Shown here in pieces: positions 43,826 to 56,005 of a stretch of 64,000 nt of DNA. The DNA is from Xenopus tropicalis (Eukaryota > Chordata > Amphibia > Anura > Pipidae). The DNA lies in contig NC_030679.2 of assembly GCF_000004195.4 (NCBI RefSeq), positions 144,747,039 to 144,811,038 of the forward strand. The letters run 5' to 3'. The notes below the pieces were generated by a model. The model did not search any database and had not been told where the DNA came from. It saw only the letters and a program-made list of their open reading frames with translations. The position numbers were made by a program, and so were the translations under genes. The first letter of the stretch is position 1. Every line of letters starts with the position of its first letter.

Positions 43826-46800
43826 GCACCTGTGTATAGTACCTGGGTATAGTACCTGGGTATAGTACCTGGGTATAGTGCCTGTGTAGAGTACCTGTGT
43901 ATAGTACCTGTGTATAGTACCTGGGTATAGTACCTGGGTATAGTGCCTGTGTATAGTGCCTGTGTATAGTACCTGTGTATAGTACCTGGGTATAGTACCT
44001 GGGTATAGTGCCTGTGTATAGTACCTGTGTATAGTACCTGTGTATAGTACCTGGGTATAGTACCTGGGTATAGTGCCTGTGTAGAGTACCTGTGTATAGT
44101 ACCTGGGTATAGTACCTGTGTAGAGTACCTGTGTATAGTACCTGTGTATTGTACCTGGGTATAGTGCCTGTGTATAGTGCCCATGTATAGTACCCGTGTA
44201 TAGTACCCATGTATAGTACCCGTTTATAGTGCCCATGTATATTGCCCGTGTATAGTGCCTGTGTATAGTACCTGTGTATAGTGCCTGTGTATATTACCTG
44301 TGTATAGTACCTGTGTATAGTACCTGGGTATAGTACCTGTGTATAGTGCCTGTGTATAGTGCCTGTGTATAGTACCTGTGTATAGTACCTGTGTATAGTG
44401 CCTGTGTATAGTGCCTGGGTATAGTGCCTGTGTATAGTGACTGTGTATAGTACCTGTGTATAGTACCTGTGTATAGTGCCTGTGTATAGTACCTGTGTAT
44501 AGTGCCTGGGTATAGTGCCTGTGTATAGTGACTGTGTATAGTACCTGTGTATAGTACCTGGGTATAGTACCTGTGTATAGTACCTGGGTATAGTGCCTGT
44601 GTATAGTGCCTGTGTATAGTACCTGTGTATAGTGCCTGGGTATAGTGCCTGTGTATAGTACCTGTGTATAGTGCCTGTGTATAGTACCTGTGTATAGTGC
44701 CTGTGTATAGTACCTGTGTATAGTACCTGGGTATAGTGCCTGTGTATAGTACCTGTGTATAGTACCTGGGTATAGTGCCTGTGTATAGTACCTGTGTATA
44801 GTACCTGGGTATAGTGCCTGTGTATAGTACCTGTGTATAGTACCTGGGTATAGCGCCTGTGTATAGTACCTGGGTATAGTACCTGTGTATAGTACCTGTG
44901 TATAGTACCTGGGTATAGTGCCTGTGTATAGTGCCTGTGTATAGTACCTGGGTATAGCGCCTGTGTATAGTACCTGGGTATAGTACCTGTGTATAGTACC
45001 TGTGTATAGTACCTGTGTATAGTGCCTGTGTATAGTGCCTGTGTATAGTACCTGTGTATAGTACCTGGGTATAGTGCCTGTGTATAGTACCTGGGTATAG
45101 TGCCTGTGTATAGTACCTGGGTATAGTGCCTGTGTATAGTACCTGTGTATAGTACCTGGGTATAGTGCCTGTGTATAGTACCTGTGTATAGTACCTGTGT
45201 ATAGTGCCTGTGTATAGTGCCTGGGTATAGTACCTGTGTATAGTGACTGTGTATAGTACCTGTGTATAGTACCTGTGTATAGTACCTGTGTATAGTGCCT
45301 GTGTATAGTACCTGTGTATAGTACCTGGGTATAGTACCTGTGTATAGTACCTGGGTATAGTACCTGTGTATAGTGCCTGGGTATAGTGCCTGTGTATAGT
45401 ACCCGTGTATAGTGCCCGTGTATAGTACCCGTGTATAGTACCTGTGTATAGTGCCCGTGTATAGTACCCGTGTATAGTGCCCGTGTATAGTACCCGTGTA
45501 TAGTGCCTGGGTATAGTGCCTGTGTATAGTACCCGTGTATAGTACCCGTGTATAGTACCCGTGTATAGTGCCTGGGTATAGTGCCTGTGTATAGTACCCG
45601 TGTATAGTGCCCGTGTATAGTACCCGTGTATAGTGCCCGTGTATAGTACCCGTGTATAGTACCCGTGTATAGTGCCCGTGTATAGTACCCGTGTATAGTA
45701 CCCGTGTATAGTGCCTGGGTATAGTGCCTGGGTATAGTGCCTGTGTATAGTACCCGTGTATAGTACCCGTGTATAGTACCCGTGTATAGTGCCTGGGTAT
45801 AGTGCCTGTGTATAGTACCCGTGTATAGTGCCCGTGTATAGTACCCGTGTATAGTGCCCGTGTATAGTACCCGTGTATAGTACCCGTGTATAGTGCCCGT
45901 GTATAGTACCCGTGTATAGTGCCTGGGTATAGTGCCTGTGTATAGTACCCGTGTATAGTGCCCGTGTATAGTACCCGTGTATAGTACCCGTGTATAGTGC
46001 CCGTGTATAGTACCCGTGTATAGTGCCTGGGTATAGTGCCTGTGTATAGTACCCGTGTATAGTGCCCGTGTATAGTACCCGTGTATAGTACCTGTGTATA
46101 GTGCCCGTGTATAGTACCCGTGTATAGTGCCCGTGTATAGTACCCGTGTATAGTGCCTGGGTATAGTGCCTGTGTATAGTACCCGTGTATAGTACCCGTG
46201 TATAGTGCCTGGGTATAGTGCCTGTGTATAGTACCCGTGTATAGTGCCCGTGTATAGTACCCGTGTATAGTGCCCGTGTATAGTACCCGTGTATAGTACC
46301 CGTGTATAGTGCCCGTGTATAGTACCCGTGTATAGTACCCGTGTATAGTGCCTGGGTATAGTGCCTGGGTATAGTGCCTGTGTATAGTACCCGTGTATAG
46401 TACCCGTGTATAGTACCCGTGTATAGTGCCTGGGTATAGTGCCTGTGTATAGTACCCGTGTATAGTGCCCGTGTATAGTACCCGTGTATAGTGCCCGTGT
46501 ATAGTACCCGTGTATAGTACCCGTGTATAGTGCCCGTGTATAGTACCCGTGTATAGTGCCTGGGTATAGTGCCTGTGTATAGTACCCGTGTATAGTGCCC
46601 GTGTATAGTACCCGTGTATAGTACCCGTGTATAGTGCCCGTGTATAGTACCCGTGTATAGTGCCTGGGTATAGTGCCCGTGTATAGTGCCCGTGTATAGT
46701 GCCCGTGTATAGTACCCGTGTATAGTACCCGTGTATAGTGCCTGGGTATAGTGCCTGTGTATAGTGCCTGTGTATAGTGCCTGTGTATAGTACCTGGGTA

Positions 46801-48140
46801 TAGTACCTGGGTATAGTACCTGTGTATAGTGCCTGGGTATAGTGCCTGTGTATAGTACCTGGGTATAGTGCCTGTGTATAGTGCCTGTGTATAGTGCCTG
46901 TGTATAGTACCTGGGTATAGTACCCGTGTATAGTGCCCGTGTATAGTACCCGTGTATAGTACCCGTGTATAGTGCCCGTGTATAGTACCCGTGTATAGTG
47001 CCTGGGTATAGTGCCTGTGTATAGTACCCGTGTATAGTGCCCGTGTATAGTACCCGTGTATAGTACCCGTGTATAGTGCCTGGGTATAGTGCCTGTGTAT
47101 AGTGCCTGTGTATAGTGCCTGTGTATAGTACCTGGGTATAGTACCTGGGTATAGTACCTGTGTATAGTGCCTGGGTATAGTGCCTGTGTATAGTACCTGG
47201 GTATAGTGCCTGGGTATAGTACCTGGGTATAGTGCCTGTGTATAGTACCTGGGTATAGTACCTGGGTATAGTACCTGTGTATAGTGCCTGGGTATAGTGC
47301 CTGTGTATAGTACCTGGGTATAGTACCTGGGTATAGTGCCTGTGTATAGTGCCTGTGTATAGTACCTGGGTATAGTACCTGTGTATAGTGCCTGTGTATA
47401 GTACCTGGGTATAGTGCCTGTGTATAGTACCTGGGTATAGTGCCTGGGTATAGTGCCTGTGTATAGTACCTGGGTATAGTACCTGGGTATAGTACCTGTG
47501 TATAGTGCCTGTGTATAGTGCCTGTGTATAGTACCTGGGTATAGTACCTGGGTATAGTACCTGTGTATAGTGCCTGTGTATAGTACCTGGGTATAGTACC
47601 TGTGTATAGTGCCTGTGTATAGTACCTGGGTATAGTACCTGGGTATAGTACCTGTGTATAGTGCCTGTGTATAGTACCTGGGTATAGTACCTGTGTATAG
47701 TGCCTGTGTATAGTACCTGGGTATAGTGCCTGTGTATAGTACCTGTGTATAGTGCCTGTGTATAGTACCTGGGTATAGTGCCTGTGTATAGTGCCTGTGT
47801 ATAGTACCTGGGTATAGTACCTGGGTATAGTACCTGTGTATAGTGCCTGTGTATAGTACCTGGGTATAGTGCCTGTGTATAGTGCCTGGGTATAGTACCT
47901 GGGTATAGTGCCTGGGTATAGTGCCTGGGTATAGTGCCTGTGTATAGTACCTGGGTATAGTGCCTGTGTATAGTACCTGTGTATAGTACCCGTGTATAGT
48001 ACCTGTGTATAGTACCTGTGTATAGTACCTGTGTATAGTACCTGGGTATAGTGCCTGTGTATAGTGCCCGTGTATAGTGCCCGTGTATAGTGCCCATGTA
48101 TAGTGCCCGTGTATAGTGCCTGCGTATAGTACCCGTGTAT
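43826..48140. repeat. 13-bp satellite array, about 330 copies
   Basis: The unit is TATAGTACCTGTG, varying at two positions to give TAGTGCC, CCTGGG and CCCGTG forms. CCCGTG forms, which add a CpG, are concentrated at about 45400-47090. The - strand is open in every register (13-aa period); these are not genes. Confidence 0.98.
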
Positions 48141-48825
48141 AGTACCTATGGCAGTGGAAGGATACAGTATAGTACCTGGGTATAGTACCTGTGTATAGTA
48201 CCTATGGGAGTGGAAGGATACAATATAGTACCTATGGGAGTGGAAGGATACAGTATAGTACCTGTGTATAGTACCTATGGGAGTGGAAGGATACAATATA
48301 GTACCTATGGGAGTGGAAGGATACAGTATAGTACCTGTGTATAGTACCTATGGGAGTGGAAGGATACAATATAGTACCTATGGGAGTGGAAGGATACAGT
48401 ATAGTACCTGTGTATAGTACCTATGGGAGTGGAAGGATACAATATAGTACCTATGGGAGTGGAAGGATACAGTATAGTACATGTGTATAGTACCTATGGG
48501 AGTGGAAGGATACAATATAGTACCTATGGGAGTGGAAGGATACAGTATAGTACCTGTGTATAGTACCTATGGGAGTGGAAGGATACAATATAGTACCTAT
48601 GGGAGTGGAAGGATACAGTATAGTACATGTGTATAGTGCCTGTGTATAGTACTTATGGGAGTGGAAGGATACAGTATAGTACCTGTGTATAGTACCTATG
48701 GGAGTGGAAGGATACAGTATAGTACCTGGGTATAGTACCTGTGGGAGTGGGAGGATACAGTATAGTACCTGTGGGAGTGGAAGGATACAGTATAGTACCT
48801 GTGGGAGTGGAAGGATACAGTGCCT
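48141..48825. repeat. Mixed 13-bp/30-bp transition block 1
   Basis: Units CCTATGGGAGTGGAAGGATA plus CAATATAGTA or CAGTATAGTA alternate with single 13-bp TATAGTACCTGTG units. Nearly the same block recurs at 50327-50930. Confidence 0.93.
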
Positions 48826-50326
48826 GGGTATAGTGCCTGTGTATAGTACCCGTGTATAGTGCCCGTGTATAGTACCCGTGTATAGTACCCGTGTATAGTG
48901 CCTGGGTATAGTGCCTGTGTATAGTGCCTGTGTATAGTGCCTGTGTATAGTACCTGGGTATAGTACCTGGGTATAGTACCTGTGTATAGTGCCTGGGTAT
49001 AGTGCCTGTGTATAGTACCCGTGTATAGTGCCCGTGTATAGTACCCGTGTATAGTACCCGTGTATAGTGCCTGGGTATAGTGCCTGTGTATAGTGCCTGT
49101 GTATAGTGCCTGTGTATAGTACCTGGGTATAGTACCTGGGTATAGTACCTGTGTATAGTGCCTGGGTATAGTGCCTGTGTATAGTACCTGGGTATAGTGC
49201 CTGGGTATAGTGCCTGTGTATAGTGCCTGTGTATAGTACCTGGGTATAGTACCTGTGTATAGTGCCTGTGTATAGTACCTGGGTATAGTGCCTGTGTATA
49301 GTACCTGGGTATAGTGCCTGGGTATAGTGCCTGTGTATAGTACCTGGGTATAGTACCTGGGTATAGTGCCTGTGTATAGTGCCTGTGTATAGTGCCTGTG
49401 TATAGTACCTGGGTATAGTACCTGGGTATAGTACCTGTGTATAGTGCCTGTGTTTAGTACCTGGGTATAGTACCTGTGTATAGTGCCTGTGTATAGTACC
49501 TGGGTATAGTACCTGGGTATAGTACCTGTGTATAGTGCCTGTGTATAGTACCTGGGTATAGTACCTGTGTATAGTGCCTGTGTATAGTACCTGGGTATAG
49601 TGCCTGTGTATAGTACCTGTGTATAGTGCCTGTGTATAGTACCTGGGTATAGTGCCTGTGTATAGTGCCTGTGTATAGTACCTGGGTATAGTACCTGGGT
49701 ATAGTACCTGTGTATAGTGCCTGTGTATAGTACCTGGGTATAGTACCTGTGTATAGTACCTGTGTATAGTGCCTGTGTATAGTACCTGGGTATAGTGCCT
49801 GGGTATAGTGCCTGTGTATAGTGCCTGGGTATAGTACCTGGGTATAGTACCTGTGTATAGTACCTGTGTATAGTGCCTGTGTATAGTACCTGGGTATAGT
49901 GCCTGGGTATAGTACCTGTGTATAGTACCTGTGTATAGTACCTGGGTATAGTACCTGTGTATAGTGCCTGTGTATAGTACCTGGGTATAGTGCCTGGGTA
50001 TAGTACCTGTGTATAGTACCTGTGTATAGTACCTGGGTATAGTGCCTGGGTATAGTGCCTGTGTATAGTGCCTGGGTATAGTACCTGGGTATAGTGCCTG
50101 GGTATAGTGCCTGGGTATAGTGCCTGTGTATAGTACCTGGGTATAGTGCCTGTGTATAGTACCTGTGTATAGTACCCGTGTATAGTACCTGTGTATAGTA
50201 CCTGTGTATAGTACCTGTGTATAGTACCTGGGTATAGTGCCTGTGTATAGTGCCCGTGTATAGTGCCCGTGTATAGTGCCCATGTATAGTGCCCGTGTAT
50301 AGTGCCTGCGTATAGTACCCGTGTAT
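48826..50326. repeat. 13-bp satellite, second block, about 115 copies
   Basis: Same 13-bp unit as 43826-48140. Its right part repeats the order of variants seen at about 47000-48140, offset by 2,186 bp. Confidence 0.95.
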
Positions 50327-50930
50327 AGTACCTATGGCAGTGGAAGGATACAGTATAGTACCTGGGTATAGTACCTGTGTATAGTACCTATGGGAGTGGA
50401 AGGATACAATATAGTACCTATGGGAGTGGAAGGATACAGTATAGTACCTGTGTATAGTACCTATGGGAGTGGAAGGATACAATATAGTACCTATGGGAGT
50501 GGAAGGATACAGTATAGTACCTGTGTATAGTACCTATGGGAGTGGAAGGATACAATATAGTACCTATGGGAGTGGAAGGATACAGTATAGTACCTGTGTA
50601 TAGTACCTATGGGAGTGGAAGGATACAATATAGTACCTATGGGAGTGGAAGGATACAGTATAGTACATGTGTATAGTACCTATGGGAGTGGAAGGATACA
50701 ATATAGTACCTATGGGAGTGGAAGGATACAGTATAGTACCTGTGTATAGTACCTATGGGAGTGGAAGGATACCATATAGTACCTATGGGAGTGGAAGGAT
50801 ACAGTATAGTACATGTGTATAGTGCCTGTGTATAGTACTTATGGGAGTGGAAGGATACAGTATAGTACCTGTGTATAGTACCTATGGGAGTGGAAGGATA
50901 CAGTATAGTACCTGGGTATAGTACCTGTGT
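50327..50930. repeat. Mixed 13-bp/30-bp transition block 2
   Basis: A second copy of the block at 48141-48825, including the single CCTATGGCAGTGG variant (48145 and 50333) that marks its start. Confidence 0.93.
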
Positions 50931-53900
50931 ATAGTACCTGTGGGAGTGGAAGGATACAGTATAGTACCTGTGGGAGTGGAAGGATACAGTATAGTACCTG
51001 TGGGAGTGGAAGGATACAATATAGTACCTGTGGGAGTGGAAGGATACAGTATAGTACCTGTGGGAGTGGAAGGATACAGTATAGTACCTGTGGGAGTGGA
51101 AGGATACAATATAGTACCTGTGGGAGTGGAAGGATACAGTATAGTATCTGTGGGAGTGGAAGGATACAGTATAGTACCTGTGGGAGTGGAAGGATACAGT
51201 ATAGTACCTGTGGGAGTGGAAGGATACAGTATAGTACCTGTGGGAGTGGAAGGATACAGTATAGTACCTGTGGGAGTGGGAGGATACAGTATAGTACCTG
51301 TGGGAGTGGGAGAAGGATACAGTATAGTACCTGTGGGAGTGGAAGGATACAGTATAGTACCTGTGGGAGTGGAAGGATACAGTATAGTATCTGTGGGAGT
51401 GGAAGGATACAGTATAGTACCTGTGGGAGTGGAAGGATACAGTATAGTACCTGTGGGAGTGGAAGGATACAGTATAGTGCCTGTGGGAGTGGAAGGATAC
51501 AGTATAGTACCTGTGGGAGTGGAAGGATACAGTATAGTGCCTGTGGGAGTGGAAGGATACAGTATAGTATCTGTGGGAGTGGAAGGATACAATATAGTAC
51601 CTGTGGGAGTGGAAGGATACAATATAGTACCTGTGGGAGTGGGAGGATACAGTATAGTACCTGTGGGAGTGGAAGGATACAGTATAGTACCTGTGGGAGT
51701 GGAAGGATACAATATAGTACCTGTGGGAGTGGAAGGATACAGTATAGTACCTGTGGGAGTGGGAGGATACAGTATAGTACCTGTGGGAGTGGAAGGATAC
51801 AGTATAGTACCTGTGGGAGTGGAAGGATACAGTATAGTACCTGTGGGAGTGGAAGGATACAGTATAGTACCTGTGGGAGTGGAAGGATACAGTATAGTAC
51901 CTGTGGGAGTGGGAGGATACAGTATAGTACCTGTGGGAGTGGAAGGATACAGTATAGTACCTGTGGGAGTGGAAGGATACAGTATAGTGCCTGTGGGAGT
52001 GGAAGAATACAGTATAGTGCCTGTGGGAGTGGAAGGATACAGTATAGTACCTGTGGGAGTGGAAGGATACAGTATAGTATCTGTGGGAGTGGAAGGATAC
52101 AGTATAGTGCCTGTGGGAGTGGAAGGATACAGTATAGTACCTGTGGGAGTGGAAGGATACAGTATAGTACCTGTGGGAGTGGAAGGATACAATATAGTAC
52201 CTGTGGGAGTGGAAGGATACAGTATAGTACCTGTGGGAGTGGAAGGATACAGTATAGTGCCTGTGGGAGTGGAAGGATACAGTATAGTACCTGTGGGAGT
52301 GGAAGGATACAGTATAGTGCCTGTGGGAGTGGAAGGATACAGTATAGTATCTGTGGGAGTGGAAGGATACAATATAGTACCTGTGGGAGTGGAAGGATAC
52401 AGTATAGTACCTGTGGGAGTGGGAGGATACAGTATAGTACCTGTGGGAGTGGAAGGATACAGTATAGTACCTGTGGGAGTGGAAGGATACAATATAGTAC
52501 CTGTGGGAGTGGAAGGATACAGTATAGTACCTGTGGGAGTGGGAGGATACAGTATAGTACCTGTGGGAGTGGAAGGATACAGTATAGTACCTGTGGGAGT
52601 GGAAGGATACAGTATAGTACCTGTGGGAGTGGAAGGATACAGTATAGTACCTGTGGGAGTGGAAGGATACAGTATAGTACCTGTGGGAGTGGGAGGATAC
52701 AGTATAGTACCTGTGGGAGTGGGAGAAGGATACAGTATAGTACCTGTGGGAGTGGAAGGATACAGTATAGTGCCTGTGGGAGTGGAAGGATACAGTATAG
52801 TACCTGTGGGAGTGGAAGGATACAGTATAGTGCCTGTGGGAGTGGAAGGATACAGTATAGTATCTGTGGGAGTGGAAGGATACAATATAGTACCTGTGGG
52901 AGTGGAAGGATACAATATAGTACCTGTGGGAGTGGGAGGATACAGTATAGTACCTGTGGGAGTGGAAGGATACAGTATAGTACCTGTGGGAGTGGAAGGA
53001 TACAATATAGTACCTGTGGGAGTGGAAGGATACAGTATAGTACCTGTGGGAGTGGGAGGATACAGTATAGTACCTGTGGGAGTGGAAGGATACAGTATAG
53101 TACCTGTGGGAGTGGAAGGATACAGTATAGTACCTGTGGGAGTGGAAGGATACAGTATAGTACCTGTGGGAGTGGAAGGATACAGTATAGTACCTGTGGG
53201 AGTGGGAGGATACAGTATAGTACCTGTGGGAGTGGAAGGATACAGTATAGTACCTGTGGGAGTGGAAGGATACAGTATAGTGCCTGTGGGAGTGGAAGAA
53301 TACAGTATAGTGCCTGTGGGAGTGGAAGGATACAGTATAGTACCTGTGGGAGTGGAAGGATACAGTATAGTATCTGTGGGAGTGGAAGGATACAGTATAG
53401 TGCCTGTGGGAGTGGAAGGATACAGTATAGTACCTGTGGGAGTGGAAGGATACAGTATAGTACCTGTGGGAGTGGAAGGATACAATATAGTACCTGTGGG
53501 AGTGGAAGGATACAGTATAGTACCTGTGGGAGTGGAAGGATACAGTATAGTGCCTGTGGGAGTGGAAGGATACAGTATAGTACCTGTGGGAGTGGAAGGA
53601 TACAGTATAGTGCCTGTGGGAGTGGAAGGATACAGTATAGTATCTGTGGGAGTGGAAGGATACAATATAGTACCTGTGGGAGTGGAAGGATACAGTATAG
53701 TACCTGTGGGAGTGGGAGGATACAGTATAGTACCTGTGGGAGTGGAAGGATACAGTATAGTACCTGTGGGAGTGGAAGGATACAATATAGTACCTGTGGG
53801 AGTGGAAGGATACAGTATAGTACCTGTGGGAGTGGGAGGATACAGTATAGTACCTGTGGGAGTGGAAGGATACAGTATAGTACCTGTGGGAGTGGAAGGA

Positions 53901-55277
53901 TACAGTATAGTACCTGTGGGAGTGGAAGGATACAGTATAGTACCTGTGGGAGTGGAAGGATACAGTATAGTACCTGTGGGAGTGGGAGGATACAGTATAG
54001 TACCTGTGGGAGTGGGAGAAGGATACAGTATAGTACCTGTGGGAGTGGAAGGATACAGTATAGTGCCTGTGGGAGTGGAAGGATACAGTATAGTACCTGT
54101 GGGAGTGGAAGGATACAGTATAGTGCCTGTGGGAGTGGAAGGATACAGTATAGTATCTGTGGGAGTGGAAGGATACAATATAGTACCTGTGGGAGTGGAA
54201 GGATACAATATAGTACCTGTGGGAGTGGGAGGATACAGTATAGTACCTGTGGGAGTGGAAGGATACAGTATAGTACCTGTGGGAGTGGAAGGATACAATA
54301 TAGTACCTGTGGGAGTGGAAGGATACAGTATAGTACCTGTGGGAGTGGGAGGATACAGTATAGTACCTGTGGGAGTGGAAGGATACAGTATAGTACCTGT
54401 GGGAGTGGAAGGATACAGTATAGTACCTGTGGGAGTGGAAGGATACAGTATAGTACCTGTGGGAGTGGAAGGATACAGTATAGTACCTGTGGGAGTGGGA
54501 GGATACAGTATAGTACCTGTGGGAGTGGAAGGATACAGTATAGTACCTGTGGGAGTGGAAGGATACAGTATAGTGCCTGTGGGAGTGGAAGAATACAGTA
54601 TAGTGCCTGTGGGAGTGGAAGGATACAGTATAGTACCTGTGGGAGTGGAAGGATACAGTATAGTATCTGTGGGAGTGGAAGGATACAGTATAGTGCCTGT
54701 GGGAGTGGAAGGATACAGTATAGTACCTGTGGGAGTGGAAGGATACAGTATAGTACCTGTGGGAGTGGAAGGATACAATATAGTACCTGTGGGAGTGGAA
54801 GGATACAGTATAGTACCTGTGGGAGTGGAAGGATACAGTATAGTGCCTGTGGGAGTGGAAGGATACAGTATAGTACCTGTGGGAGTGGAAGGATACAGTA
54901 TAGTGCCTGTGGGAGTGGAAGGATACAGTATAGTATCTGTGGGAGTGGAAGGATACAATATAGTACCTGTGGGAGTGGAAGGATACAGTATAGTACCTGT
55001 GGGAGTGGGAGGATACAGTATAGTACCTGTGGGAGTGGAAGGATACAGTATAGTACCTGTGGGAGTGGAAGGATACAATATAGTACCTGTGGGAGTGGAA
55101 GGATACAGTATAGTACCTGTGGGAGTGGGAGGATACAGTATAGTACCTGTGGGAGTGGAAGGATACAGTATAGTACCTGTGGGAGTGGAAGGATACAGTA
55201 TAGTACCTGTGGGAGTGGAAGGATACAGTATAGTACCTGTGGGAGTGGAAGGATACAGTATAGTACCTGTGGGAGTG
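50931..55277. repeat. 30-bp satellite array with about 1.29-kb higher-order period, about 145 copies
   Basis: The unit is CCTGTGGGAGTGGAAGGATA plus CAGTATAGTA. The rare GGAAGAATAC variant recurs at 52005, 53298 and 54591, exactly 1,293 bp apart each time. A 33-bp unit with GGGAGAAGGA recurs at 51308, 52721 and 54014. Two + frames and one - frame stay open for up to 1501 codons, because the unit is a multiple of three. Confidence 0.98.
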
Positions 55278-55852
55278 ATGAAATCTGCAGAGTTGTTTCT
55301 GAGGTAAAGTTACAGCTGCAGATTCTTTTCAGTCTTCATTTCTGCCTTCAGTCTGTAATATCTTCCCAGCCCTGTCTGCATCTGTGCCTTGATTGGTCAA
55401 TTTTACTGTCTGTCAAGAAGACTGTTCTCTGATTGGAGAATCCACAAGAAGAAAGATCCAATCAGAGCACAGCAGAACCGGAGCTTGCAGGACCAGACGA
55501 TTTGCAGGACAGGGCAGAAACAGAGTGAGGTTTTGTTAATAGCCCCAGCAGGTTTGGGGCGGCCCAGCCTCTCGCCTTATTGCAAATCCGCCTGCGTTTC
55601 TACCCCAAACTGCCAAACGGCAACGCTTTCCTAAAGTTAGTGGTTTTGACAGCATTTCTGAATATGTTGCAATTTATCTCATGTATTTTGTAGAGCTTTT
55701 ACATATGTGGGGGATGAGAGAAGCCATTCCCCTGTCCTTCTGTCTGTGACACAATCCGGCTCCATTACAGACTGGAGAGAAATCTGATTGGCTGGGAGAG
55801 CAGCAAGAGAGACAGCAGGGAAAGTAAAAGAACTACTGTAATGTTCTATTTA
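55278..55852. repeat. Interspersed-repeat remnant with several CCAAT motifs
   Basis: GATTGG or CCAAT words occur near 55394, 55433, 55458 and 55785. The segment TTTCTACCCCAAACTGCC at 55597 resembles 42780-42860. No gene was recognised. Confidence 0.5.
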
Positions 55853-56005
55853 CATAGTTACATAGTTACATAGTTACATAGTTACATAGGGTTGAAAAAA
55901 GACCATTGTCCATCAAGTTCAACCCATCCGAGTAAACCCAGCACACAACCTATACTAACCAATCTATACACTCACATACATAAACTATAAATACAACCAG
56001 TAATA

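Noticed and set aside
43806..50482. Open frames of up to 1496 codons with a 13-residue period
   Set aside because: Product of the 13-bp satellite; all registers look alike and there is no gene context.
43826..55277. CRISPR-like array
   Set aside because: There are no unique spacers, units are directly adjacent, and the host is a vertebrate.
50882..55432. Open frames of about 1400-1500 codons on both strands
   Set aside because: The unit of 30 bp is a multiple of three and lacks stops in three registers. Simultaneous sense and antisense openness argues against coding.
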